From: Tritrichomonas musculus
Lineage: Eukaryota; Parabasalia; Tritrichomonadida; Tritrichomonadidae
DNA: 64,000 bases
NCBI GenBank assembly: GCA_039105265.1
Contig: JAPFFF010000002.1
Location: forward strand, 2,232,001 to 2,296,000
Reading direction: 5' to 3'
Numbering within the stretch: the stretch's first letter is position 1; every line of letters starts with the position of its first letter. Shown piece by piece: positions 46,815 to 55,091 of this stretch. The position numbers and the translations under genes were made by a program. The notes under the pieces are model-generated. The model saw nothing but the letters and a program-made list of their open reading frames with translations. It did not search any database and was not told the origin of the DNA.

Positions 46815-48092
46815 ATGTCAGATGAACAACCAGCAATTGAAGGAGGTGAACGTCCACCAGAATTACCCCCACCAGAAGAAGAAGGTGAACGTCCATGGCG
46901 TTGGCAATTCAATCATGCACCATTCAATGAATTCGAAGCAGGTGTAAAAATTAAAAGTAGGCCAACACATAAAGCTAAGATACCCATTGGATTCAATTAT
47001 ACTCCTGAAGAAGTTAATAATTATACACTTAAGAACCTAGTTAGCAGTAAGATGGCACGTGATATTGTTAGATCCACTAAATTCATGCCAGGTGCATTTG
47101 AGATTTGGAATAAAAATCCAAAAGGTGGAAACAATAAATATAGAGGTGGAGCAGAAGATCTCGATGGAGACAAAATATCAGAATTTGTTGTTAGACGTGA
47201 TGGTAAAATTGTTGCTGTTAATGGATATACAACTAAGAATTCTGATGCAGTCTTCAAGAATTTGTATTACACTGGTCACGATACGAAAGACAAACGTAAA
47301 GAACAAAGCTTTAAAGATTGGATCTATAATGATTACTATGGACCTGTATATAATGATGACTATTCAGAGGTTACTAGATGGACTCATCATGATCCAAAAA
47401 TACATAAAGCATGGAGTAAGAGAATGAATATTCATGCACCATCAAAATCATTATCATCATATCAAGCATTTGCACGTTACATTGTTGCCCCAGCATGCAA
47501 ACAAGCATTTCTTGAACTCGGTGGAGGTACTGAAGAAGGTGCCAAATTTGCTCGTAAAGTTGCTGTAGAAGTAAGTCAAAGTAAAGCATTTGAAGCATCA
47601 CTTGCAGCAGCAATGTATGCAGCATTAGTTAAAGATCCATGTTTGTCTCAGATGCAAGATCTTAAAGAAAGACAGAATGAATTCGTTGTATTGAAACAAC
47701 AATATGAACCAAATTACAACATTGATTTCGAATCTGATGATGTTGCAGAAACCCCAGAATATAAAGCATTTGAGAAATGGCTCTTTGCGAAACCATCTGT
47801 TAAACAAGCTGTTAGAACCTATATGCATGATGTATTAACCACTTCCAAAGAAGAATATATTAATACCATTAAAGGTCAAATCATCACATATCTTAATGAA
47901 CATGTTAAGGGATATAGACAAAAATATGATGAAGACTTTGCAGCAGCCAAAGAAAAAGCCAGAAAAGGTATGGATTTGATTAAATATATTCTTATTAGCT
48001 TACATTTCCATTATTGCAATCGATTACAATCTTGTGATGTTTATTCATATTTTTGTATCGTTCATACAATTCATCAAACGATATGCTCATAG
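46815..48092 (+). CDS. virion-type protein shared by Polintons B and C (B copy)
   Basis: 425 residues in the open frame. An acidic/proline N-terminus (ERPPELPPPEEEGERP) precedes the block DLDGDKISEFVVRRDGKIVAVNGY shared with 28908-30365, then helices. The last 98 bases overlap the 3' end of the ATPase gene on the other strand, which is unusual for this compact but non-overlapping element. The protein end within the overlap is hydrophobic and unlike the acidic end of the C copy. Function unknown; structural or assembly role inferred from conservation. Confidence 0.55.
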   Translation: MSDEQPAIEGGERPPELPPPEEEGERPWRWQFNHAPFNEFEAGVKIKSRPTHKAKIPIGFNYTPEEVNNYTLKNLVSSKMARDIVRSTKFMPGAFEIWNKNPKGGNNKYRGGAEDLDGDKISEFVVRRDGKIVAVNGYTTKNSDAVFKNLYYTGHDTKDKRKEQSFKDWIYNDYYGPVYNDDYSEVTRWTHHDPKIHKAWSKRMNIHAPSKSLSSYQAFARYIVAPACKQAFLELGGGTEEGAKFARKVAVEVSQSKAFEASLAAAMYAALVKDPCLSQMQDLKERQNEFVVLKQQYEPNYNIDFESDDVAETPEYKAFEKWLFAKPSVKQAVRTYMHDVLTTSKEEYINTIKGQIITYLNEHVKGYRQKYDEDFAAAKEKARKGMDLIKYILISLHFHYCNRLQSCDVYSYFCIVHTIHQTICS

Positions 48093-48810
48093 GAATCTGA
48101 TGAGTAATATATCTCAACTGCTCTTTTGAATATGTACCAAATACGAATACTGTAGAGACATTTGATTTAATGGTTGTTGATAACGATTTCCAGAACTGGA
48201 CATTCAAGAAGAATGATATATGGTTATGTCGACATGTAGTCATCAGATTATTGAAATATGATTTCTCATTTGCAAGTAATTTGTTATTAGCAATATCATC
48301 AAATAGTATCAATGTATGCAACATTGGTTCACGAAAATCATTAACTTTCAATGCTTTGAATATCTCGATTCGTTGTTCATCAATGATTTTGTCTTCAAGG
48401 TGTTCCTTCCGGATTGTGTAATACAGTTGCTTATAATTCAACAAAGCATTAACGTATTCTTCAGCATTCTCTTGAGAAACATATGCTATTGGTATTTCAA
48501 TGAGTTCCCTTAATGACTCAAATGTAACATCTTTCTGTTCACCAGTTTTGGATACATATATGAGAAGATGTGCTGCATTTGGAATTGACGCTATTTTAAT
48601 GATTTCTTCAATTGCTGATAACGTCTTTCCCGAACCTTGTTTGCCAACGAATATATTCACAGAATTATAGTAAATATTGATGTCTTTGTGGATCTTTCTG
48701 ATCAATGCATTCGTGATCTGTTTCTTGTTCTTATTCAGACAATCTCTAACCATATCATGAACGTAATCAAAAGAGTCTGATGAATCCGAGTCAAACCTTT
48801 GTTTAAACAT
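47995..48810 (-). CDS. DNA-packaging ATPase, FtsK/HerA-like (Polinton B)
   Basis: 271 residues. Walker A GKQGSGKT at 56-63 and Walker B LILFDD at 167-172. An acidic/Ser N-terminus (DSDSSDSFD) is also found in the C copy (SDSSDSEE). Sequence blocks IPNAAHLLIYVSKTG and FNNLMTTCRHNHISFFLNVQFWKS match IPGAAHLIVYISKNG and FTNYITQLRHKHSIVYVNVQFFKA in C. It drives packaging of element DNA. The gene has no insertion at the place where the C copy carries a hairpin module, which makes it a useful reference. The frame is whole. Confidence 0.85.
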   Translation of the reverse strand: MFKQRFDSDSSDSFDYVHDMVRDCLNKNKKQITNALIRKIHKDINIYYNSVNIFVGKQGSGKTLSAIEEIIKIASIPNAAHLLIYVSKTGEQKDVTFESLRELIEIPIAYVSQENAEEYVNALLNYKQLYYTIRKEHLEDKIIDEQRIEIFKALKVNDFREPMLHTLILFDDIANNKLLANEKSYFNNLMTTCRHNHISFFLNVQFWKSLSTTIKSNVSTVFVFGTYSKEQLRYITHQIPMSISFDELYERYKNMNKHHKIVIDCNNGNVS

Positions 48811-49149
48811 TTACAACCAATTAAAATGGTTCGATTTAGAGGTTAATTTCCTGCAGGACCGAATTCGGGCTAGCATAGAATACCTTCAAATTTGGTTCAT
48901 TTTAGAAGGCCTCGAGAAGGTGGTCGGATTTAACCATCATCGAAATCATCAATGAAAATGGGTGTGCGCGATTTCACGCGGACCTCAAAACCTAATGAAA
49001 ATGGATCCAAAATAGGTGTGCCCAAAATAGGGCGGACCGAAAATCCTAATGAAAATGCGAGTGGACGAAATCGTCCGGTCATCAAAAACCTTCAAAAATA
49101 CATCATTTACTCCATCATCAACGTTGTACACAATTGCACATCCTTCAAT
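48811..49149 (+). repeat. hairpin array between ATPase and capsid-side genes
   Basis: 339 bases without a gene. TCCTGCAGGA (48849-48858) and CCGAATTCGG (48859-48868) are back-to-back palindromes. A CCTTCAAATTTGGTTCATTT copy lies at 48881. Three units with TAATGAAAATG spacers each carry a different stem: CGCG-ATTTCA-CGCG (about 48967), GCCC-AAAATA-GGGC (49020-49033) and GGACG-AAAT-CGTCC (49063-49076). Confidence 0.8.
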
Positions 49150-49521
49150 TTAACCATTATTGATAGCCTTAACAATCTCGTTAATAGCATTCTTAATAGC
49201 AACTATATCAGCCTTAATACTCTCAATACTTTGTGAATGTTCAGCAATTTCGTTATTGATATCTTTGATTTCTTCATGATGTATCGTTTGGTCTTGATCA
49301 TTTACCGTTTCATCTACCTGTTTCTTGACAGCTTTCTTCAAACACAACACCCCTTTGATTTTCGTTATACGATATCCCTCAATGTAATACATCTTATTAA
49401 GTTTATGAGTCGTAATCTTATCAATCTCGTCTTTATTTTTAGCATACCATAAATTGAATTCATCTGGAGTGTTAAATGTTTTCAAGTATTCTTTAATGGG
49501 TCCAATCACTTTTACTTCCAT
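49150..49521 (-). CDS. small coiled-coil protein with LN..Y...GY..TK motif (Polinton B)
   Basis: 123 residues. The first half, VIGPIKEYLKTFNTPDEFNLWY and HKLNKMYYIEGYRITKIKG, matches the C protein at 58459-58905 (VINEITTEIKNFKSIEEFNLYY, QYLNRVYKI, YRITKK) and more distantly the satellite protein at 16681-17331. The C-terminal half is a coiled coil. It is adjacent to an amphipathic small protein and the capsid gene in both B and C, so a virion or assembly role is likely. No named family. Confidence 0.6.
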   Translation of the reverse strand: MEVKVIGPIKEYLKTFNTPDEFNLWYAKNKDEIDKITTHKLNKMYYIEGYRITKIKGVLCLKKAVKKQVDETVNDQDQTIHHEEIKDINNEIAEHSQSIESIKADIVAIKNAINEIVKAINNG

Positions 49522-49575
49522 TTAATGTACATTAAAATAAACAATCACATTTAATCATCAATGAACTCATTTAAG

Positions 49576-49929
49576 TCACTTCAAGATTGGAGTTAGCCTA
49601 CCTTTATTCCCACCAAGAATTGGTCTTTGAATCATTTCCACCTTATTGTTTGAATCATCATTAATCTTTGAATCGAAATTTGTGAAATCTATTGGTAAAG
49701 GCTTTAATTTGGTTGGGTTTGTTTTAGGTGGATTTGGTGCAACTTTATTGAGCAAGTAATCGGCTCCATTAGCAATACTATTAACGATTCCACCAACTGT
49801 ATCACCAAACATAGGCCCAACTTTTTCAATTCCCTTACGAATGTATGGAGATGCTTTCTTTATGAAATTCTTCCCTTTCACCAGCAAGTTCTTAAACCAT
49901 GTCCCAAATGCCATTTTCTTTGGATTCAT
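49576..49929 (-). CDS. small amphipathic virion-type protein (Polinton B)
   Basis: 117 residues; the internal MAFGTWFKN may be the true start. The N-terminal 65 residues form amphipathic basic helices with Gly (FKNLLVKGKNFIKKASPYIR, VGGIVNSIANGADYLL), like membrane-active or core proteins of adenoviruses and virophages. The C-terminal half holds LKPLPIDFTNFDSKI. A similar small protein sits beside the C capsid gene (58145-58399). It may associate with the inner capsid or membrane. It diverges from the capsid gene with a 27-base gap. Confidence 0.6.
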   Translation of the reverse strand: MNPKKMAFGTWFKNLLVKGKNFIKKASPYIRKGIEKVGPMFGDTVGGIVNSIANGADYLLNKVAPNPPKTNPTKLKPLPIDFTNFDSKINDDSNNKVEMIQRPILGGNKGRLTPILK

Positions 49930-49956
49930 ATTAAAATTCTAAAAATACAACTTCAC

Positions 49957-51675
49957 ATGAATCTTTTTTTAATCACAACTCAAAGAATGACATATCAGAA
50001 TGCTCAACTCAAGAACACCGGTAATGATGAAGGTGATGTTCTCAAATTCTTCCAATCAAAACTTCGAAACCTCATTGCTCACAATGGCGGAGATCATACA
50101 TTTGGTTGGTTTACTGAGGACGTTGACGACAAAGATGCACCAATGCCAATCGGTACAAAAACAAAAATCAAATGGACTCATCAAGGACATACCATCTCAC
50201 AAATGGAAAAGAATTTCGTTACTGCCAAACTCAATCTCGTTGTCCAACTCAACAAAACACTTAATCTTGAAGGCGATACAGCTAACCTTAACCGTATATT
50301 CATTGGTTTCAAACATGCAGTGGAACTCTTTAGTGATGCTCGTTTATGGATCGACAACGTAATGCTCAAAGAATACCAGCAAGACGAACTCATCAGAGAA
50401 TCATTTGCATACAACTCAATCAAACCAATCGATGCCAAAGAACCAGCCAAACATCGTTACTCATTATGGGAAAACACATCTAGAATGTCTCCATCAGTGT
50501 GTGGTGTTTACGTTCCACTTACTTTATTAGCTGATGGTAATGCTCATCGAATCACATTTGAAGCATCCATTTACTTTACCGATCAACTTGCATTCCAAGC
50601 ATGGCAACTCTATCCAAACTCCATCTGTGGTGAAATCGAAGAAGAAATCAAATCATCAACAGAAGCACTCGTATGGCATCAAGTTCAACCATCTGTAGTC
50701 AAAGAAATCGAAGAACTCCTCAACTGTTCCATCATCGAACAAGACGTACCAGCCAACATGACCATCTCCAACAAATTCTCTCAAATTGGATCCCCATCAA
50801 CCATCGTCACTGAATACAAATTATCTGATGCCCCTCAAGATGGTTCAAATGATTTGCTAAATGAAGGTTACCAAACACTCCCAGTCCTTGGTGATTCCTC
50901 TAAAGTTATTGCTTACAAGACCGAAGAAGTCATCCTAATCTGCCGTGGAGGTACCATCGTTACCATGAAATCAGATCTTGCCGGCTTTGGTGTCAAACCT
51001 GATTGCCTCAATGGACTCATCCGTGAACTCAATACACCTCTCCTCATTCCATCCCAACAGCTCGTTCGTGAAGGCTTCCAAGGTCTAGCCACTGATGCAG
51101 GTCTCGATGTTTCCAAATCAATTGCTCTCTCGAATGCCACCAACATCACAGTCATGTTCCCTAAAAGAACTAATGAAATAACTTGCTTCGACAACATCAT
51201 GTACCAGAACGTTCAACTCACCATCAACAACGTCAAATACCCAGACACAGAGTTTGATTCCACCATCGGACCACGTTTCTATCAATACCAACTCATCTCA
51301 AACGAATTAGACTGTTCTCTCAGACCATCCCACGAACTTGAAGACTCATGGACAATGTCATTGAATGCCCCAGATGGAACTCGTTACAAGAACACCATAA
51401 GTGATGCCACTAGCTTCTGCATTAACTTCCAACTCGAACGAACCAACTCTGGATATGTATTCGATGGCGTTGACACAGGCGGAAACACAGTCACAATCAA
51501 ATTCAAAGGCCAACCATTATATCGAGGTGCTAACGATACATACTACAACTTTGACTTGTCAAACCCTGGTGCTCATCCACCCCCTCCTGAGGCTTGGATT
51601 TGTACAGACACATACTTCACATGGCAAAGAGGAGCAGTCAAGTACTTTACCAATACTCCAGAAGGATATGCATAA
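49957..51675 (+). CDS. major capsid protein, double-jelly-roll type (Polinton B)
   Basis: 572 residues, or 562 if translation starts at MTYQNAQLK (49987), which has the better leader (CACAACTCAAAGA). Blocks shared with the C capsid: IFIGFKHAVELFSDARLWIDN / LYVGLKSSNQLFDRLEIL, IRESFAYNSIKP / IREGFLYSTVKP, YSLWENTS / HSLWENVS, LAFQAWQLYPNSICGEI / LALQAFDLFPNGIIGDL, and TYYNFDLSNPGAHPPPPEAW / TYYNVNEEGTLHPPPTQLW. It forms the capsid shell. The frame is whole; codon use is richer in C-ending codons than neighbouring genes. Confidence 0.8.
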   Translation: MNLFLITTQRMTYQNAQLKNTGNDEGDVLKFFQSKLRNLIAHNGGDHTFGWFTEDVDDKDAPMPIGTKTKIKWTHQGHTISQMEKNFVTAKLNLVVQLNKTLNLEGDTANLNRIFIGFKHAVELFSDARLWIDNVMLKEYQQDELIRESFAYNSIKPIDAKEPAKHRYSLWENTSRMSPSVCGVYVPLTLLADGNAHRITFEASIYFTDQLAFQAWQLYPNSICGEIEEEIKSSTEALVWHQVQPSVVKEIEELLNCSIIEQDVPANMTISNKFSQIGSPSTIVTEYKLSDAPQDGSNDLLNEGYQTLPVLGDSSKVIAYKTEEVILICRGGTIVTMKSDLAGFGVKPDCLNGLIRELNTPLLIPSQQLVREGFQGLATDAGLDVSKSIALSNATNITVMFPKRTNEITCFDNIMYQNVQLTINNVKYPDTEFDSTIGPRFYQYQLISNELDCSLRPSHELEDSWTMSLNAPDGTRYKNTISDATSFCINFQLERTNSGYVFDGVDTGGNTVTIKFKGQPLYRGANDTYYNFDLSNPGAHPPPPEAWICTDTYFTWQRGAVKYFTNTPEGYA

Positions 51676-51724
51676 AGAGAGATTCATTCAAAAATATCGT
51701 TCATGTTAACCTTTATTTTTGCAT

Positions 51725-52153
51725 TTAGTAGATCAATTTGAGGAATACTTTAAAGTCATCAGGCTTGATTTCATTACCTTTCGTGTCAGTGAAATATATC
51801 TTGAAGTCCCTCTTGTTTCCTATATATTCATATTTACGATTATCATCTGGAGGCACCAGATTCGCATACCACACAAGACTATCACAATACTTGTCCCTTT
51901 GAATGAACGTTGCATGGCATTCTGTCTCGCCATCTAGATAACCATTACACGTAGCCCTACAGTACTGAAAAACGACATATTTACGATTCTTTGAATACAC
52001 AAAATCGATCGGAAACTGGTTCTCATACGTGTCAGTTATGAAGTAAGTCTTAGTTGTTGGTTCCATTTCGTATTCATTAAATTCTTCGTTAGTGGTTTCA
52101 TCATCATCACACCTCATCGAATCCGCTTGCATCACACCCTCGACATAGATCAC
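51725..52153 (-). CDS. minor capsid (penton-like) protein (Polinton B)
   Basis: 142 residues; MQADSMRC may be the start. The core (TKTYFITDTYENQFPIDFVY, KYVVFQYC, CDSLVWYANL, KRDFKIYFTD, FLKLIY) consists of alternating beta strands, a single-jelly-roll pattern. It matches the C protein at 53235-53627 strand by strand (KRYFHTQST, KYIVIQYV, CDSFIMLAN, KRDYKIWFTD, CLLIY). The size and place next to the major capsid gene fit the penton at the shell vertices. The penton role is inferred. The frame is whole. Confidence 0.65.
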   Translation of the reverse strand: MIYVEGVMQADSMRCDDDETTNEEFNEYEMEPTTKTYFITDTYENQFPIDFVYSKNRKYVVFQYCRATCNGYLDGETECHATFIQRDKYCDSLVWYANLVPPDDNRKYEYIGNKRDFKIYFTDTKGNEIKPDDFKVFLKLIY

Positions 52154-52373
52154 ATAAAAAATCTCGCTAAAACATTTACGGTTACCTTTTCAAACTTTTT
52201 TTTTAATTTTCTTTAAAGGGACATCCTTTCTTTTTTTGCTTACTTCATCCATTCAAGACACCACTAAACGCTAAATCATCATCAATCAACACGTCACGTC
52301 AAACATCGTCATCAACACGTCTTCATCATTCACACGACGCAAAACAACATCAATCAACACCGACGATTGACCG

Positions 52374-52420
52374 ATGATGCGAAAGGGGGGAGTTCAGACC
52401 GAAGGTCTGAAATCACCACT
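52374..52420 (-). repeat. Polinton B right terminal repeat
   Basis: Reads inward AGTGGTGATTTCAGACC, then TTC and GGTCTGAA, the same hairpin as the left end with one compensatory pair changed. The match with 30615-30680 is 57 of 66 bases if the 19 bases outside the AG are included. Confidence 0.65.
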
Positions 52421-53209
52421 TTCATACGTAGTTAATACCTTCTTTGGGCGTATTTCATCGGGTATATCAAGTTTTTCATTATTATATTCAATATTTACTT
52501 TTGGGTCATATCCGCTAAATAAGGAAGGCTCCCTAGGATGTGAATTATTTGTATTTACCTTTAAGATAGGGCTTGTGATATTTGATTTGAATACATTGAA
52601 TACTGGAAAATGGTATTTCCAATCCTGAAATTCATATTTGAAACCTTTAATATCAGCATCTTCATTTTTATTTCGCAATCGAACTTTCTGCCATTGGCTC
52701 ATAAATGTTTCTTTTTCGAAACAGAGAAAGATAATTATTGGTACTGGCTTAACTGTGTAATCAACGTCTACGCTCGAAGATAGTTGATAACAGAAATTAT
52801 TTGTTTCTTTTACATCATATCTATAATCATAGTCTCCAATCAATAGTATATATGTTTTATTTAGGTCGGGAAATGATTTTTCAACAAATTGGATATCTGT
52901 ATTACCAAAATTGGAAAAAAGATCCACAGTTATTGTGAATAAACGTAATAGACTAGGATCGTTTGTATTATTTATATTTCTCTCATCTTTGAAATCCACT
53001 TTTTTAGGTAAATCCAACGATACTTCACTACCATTAATAAGCACAAATAATTCATGGTAATTACTACTTAAATACAATAATACTCTCTTATTTCTTTCAG
53101 AGATATATGAAAACAGTTGATGGTCCTTATTAATATTGATACAATTTGGATCTTGCAAATTAAGTTCTTGCAAAGCTGTGAATACCGATTTTTGGTTGCC
53201 GTTATTCAT
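52394..53209 (-). pseudogene. unknown Polinton C gene, 5' part, cut by Polinton B (right border)
   Basis: The C-derived coding part is 52421-53209; the open frame then runs a few codons into B's end. The protein starts MNNGNQKSVFTAL and is beta-rich (RVLLYLSSNYHELFVLING, PIIIFLCFEKETF), without a recognised motif. It lies between B and the minor capsid gene of C on the same strand. Its continuation is probably at 30398-30622, on the other side of B. A virion role is suggested only by neighbours. Confidence 0.5.
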
Positions 53210-53234
53210 TTTTTCTTCGAAAAAAAGCCATAGC

Positions 53235-53627
53235 TCAATAAATAAGAAGGCAGCTCATGATAAATGCTGATGGTATGATTGAATTACCATACAAATCGGT
53301 GAACCATATCTTGTAATCTCTCTTATTGCTACTGAAAAATTCGTATTTTCGATATTTGGTTTGACGCTTATTGGCTAACATAATGAATGAATCACAATAG
53401 GTATCTAATTGAACTATATCTGAATGCACCATTAAATCACCAACTAAAAAGTCTTTTACAATTGCACCAACATATTGAATTACAATATATTTCTTGTTTC
53501 TGCTTGATACAAATTCAAGTGGCAACGTAAATTCTGTTGATTGAGTGTGGAAATAACGTTTTGTTATGGGCTGTTTTACATTGTTTGTTGCAACATTCTT
53601 GATATTATTCATAAGCATTTTTTTCAT
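53235..53627 (-). CDS. minor capsid (penton-like) protein (Polinton C)
   Basis: 130 residues, beta-rich, homologous strand for strand to 51725-52153, with conserved KRYFHTQST, KYIVIQYV, DTYCDSFIM, SNKRDYKIWFTDLYGN and C-terminal LLIY. The predicted single jelly roll fits the penton of the Polinton shell. It sits 26 bases from its upstream neighbour and five bases downstream of the integrase stop, all on the minus strand. The frame is whole. It lacks the acidic N-terminus of the B copy. Confidence 0.65.
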   Translation of the reverse strand: MKKMLMNNIKNVATNNVKQPITKRYFHTQSTEFTLPLEFVSSRNKKYIVIQYVGAIVKDFLVGDLMVHSDIVQLDTYCDSFIMLANKRQTKYRKYEFFSSNKRDYKIWFTDLYGNSIIPSAFIMSCLLIY

Positions 53628-53632
53628 AGAAA

Positions 53633-54988
53633 CTAAATGTTAAAATACTTAATGTAATCTTCATTTAAGTCTCCAAATGAATTACATATGAATTTCGTAT
53701 ATATAATAGGTACTTCAATAATAGCTTTTTCAGCATCAGTCATACGTTTCCTACCTTTACTATGCTTTTCTTGTGGTTCATCTTTTTTTACAGTCTGATA
53801 TGGTTTTAATAACTTGCAGATTACATTTCCATTACGATACTCTAGAAACTCAGCAATTTCATTAAATACTCTTCTACGCTTCTCATGCTTTTTTTGCGTT
53901 TTGCTTTTATCGAGATGAACTAATATAATATTACCTCTATTATATGAGAGCAATCCCTTAAAACGTTGTTTATCATTGATTTCCCGCAATTTCATTTGCA
54001 TTTTCCTGATATATCTCCACTCCAAATCAACATTGTTTTGCATTTGAGCTGGAGTATAATATATGTACTTCGTTGGTTTTACAAGATTTTTGTCATAAAA
54101 ATCTGATGGGTCATAATCAAAATTCTTAAATCGAAGAGAACTATGAGGGGTGTTATTATAGTAATCAACCATTTGTCTCATCAAATTATAATCACTTAAT
54201 CTTCGCTCATCTAACCCAAAAGCATTTCTCAGAGTTCTTATAACAGAATCAACATTTTTGTGAGCTAACGCATATGGAGAATCATTAATAATGAATCTTA
54301 TAGGATAGAAATCAGTGATTGAATCTATTGTATTTTCCCAAAACTGGATGTCTTCAAATTGTAAATTGAGTAGCCTTTGGAAACGAGGTTTATAATAGTC
54401 GCTTTTTTTAAGCAGTTTTTTAAGAGTTTCCAGTTTGTGGTTCACGAGTATTTTACTTAATATTTTATCAAACTCTTTTATCCTTGCTTCTTTAATTACA
54501 GCTTTCAAGTCAAATATCAAAGTAGTTTCTCCTGTTGAAAACCAAATGACAACACTATTATCTTTCATCTCTTTTAATCCAGGTTCTCCATCACATTTGA
54601 TAGTTTTGAATATAAATTGTGGATATCTTATTATAATTCGTTCAAGGGAATACCATATATTTCCTTTATCCTTTACAGGTTCAACGATTAGGTATCTTGT
54701 ATTTGTATTGATGAGAACCAAATATATTTTATTTTCTTTTGTCAAATCTCTAGTATAGTATTTGCTAAACATCAAATCTGCTTCCCAACAACCTGGTTCA
54801 TTAGAGAAATTTGGTTTTGATAATTCTTTACATGATTTCAACTTGAAGTCAGGAATAAATGGTTCTGTTTTGATATCACTTTTAAAGAAAGGTTTTATGT
54901 AATTATCAATGTATTTATACTTGGATTTGAAAGGATAATTGAGTAAGGAGTTGTATTCTTTATCGTAGATTCTTACTGATTTAGTCAT
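53633..54988 (-). CDS. RVE-family integrase (Polinton C)
   Basis: 451 residues. The core begins WEADLMFSKYYTRDL with LVLINTNTRYLIVEP (about 70-105), continues with IKCDGEPGLKEM (about 130) and HKNVDSVIRTLRNAFG (about 245), and has the family's YNNTPHSSLRF. The C-terminal 130 residues are basic (KSKTQKKHEKRRRVFN) with an SH3-like stretch. It is shorter than the B integrase at the N-terminus. It would integrate the element and may act on other AG...CT ends. The frame is whole. Confidence 0.8.
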   Translation of the reverse strand: MTKSVRIYDKEYNSLLNYPFKSKYKYIDNYIKPFFKSDIKTEPFIPDFKLKSCKELSKPNFSNEPGCWEADLMFSKYYTRDLTKENKIYLVLINTNTRYLIVEPVKDKGNIWYSLERIIIRYPQFIFKTIKCDGEPGLKEMKDNSVVIWFSTGETTLIFDLKAVIKEARIKEFDKILSKILVNHKLETLKKLLKKSDYYKPRFQRLLNLQFEDIQFWENTIDSITDFYPIRFIINDSPYALAHKNVDSVIRTLRNAFGLDERRLSDYNLMRQMVDYYNNTPHSSLRFKNFDYDPSDFYDKNLVKPTKYIYYTPAQMQNNVDLEWRYIRKMQMKLREINDKQRFKGLLSYNRGNIILVHLDKSKTQKKHEKRRRVFNEIAEFLEYRNGNVICKLLKPYQTVKKDEPQEKHSKGRKRMTDAEKAIIEVPIIYTKFICNSFGDLNEDYIKYFNI

Positions 54989-55068
54989 TTTTTTCCAAAA
55001 AAAGTATTGATAAACAAAAAAATATCAATTACAGGTAAATCATCACGTTTTTCATAAGATTTGGCGAG

Positions 55069-55084
55069 GGTCGGAATTCCGACC
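55069..55084 (+). other. 16-base perfect palindrome
   Basis: GGTCGGAATTCCGACC just after the integrase leader and eight bases before the KilA-N stop; the core GGAATTCC recurs at 55925-55932 and GAATTC in CCGAATTCGG at 48859-48868. Confidence 0.9.
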
Positions 55085-55091
55085 GTCGATT

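Larger units (their letters stand above)
30634..52420 (+). mobile_element. Polinton B, nested in Polinton C
   Basis: About 21.8 kb with a complete set of core genes: family B polymerase fused to a primase, integrase, packaging ATPase, major and minor capsid proteins, plus KilA-N, fibre and small virion proteins. The borders are an inverted match of 47 bases starting AG(A/T)GGTGATTT at each end. The match continues 19 bases outward, so the exact ends are uncertain, and no perfect 6-base duplication is seen. The 14% divergence between the end repeats suggests an insertion older than the satellite's. Gene content looks nearly whole, with at most about one break. Confidence 0.65.

Noticed and set aside
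47021-47828. Minus-strand frames within 46815-48092
   Set aside because: Antisense shadows of a conserved plus-strand protein.
48849-48872. Cloning-vector polylinker
   Set aside because: CCTGCAGG, GAATTC and GCTAGC lie close together, but no vector sequence surrounds them and similar palindromes occur elsewhere in the elements.
30628-52426. TATAAA/TTCATA as the target duplication of Polinton B
   Set aside because: Only partly matching. A 5-base TAATA pair further out is equally weak, so no duplication is claimed.
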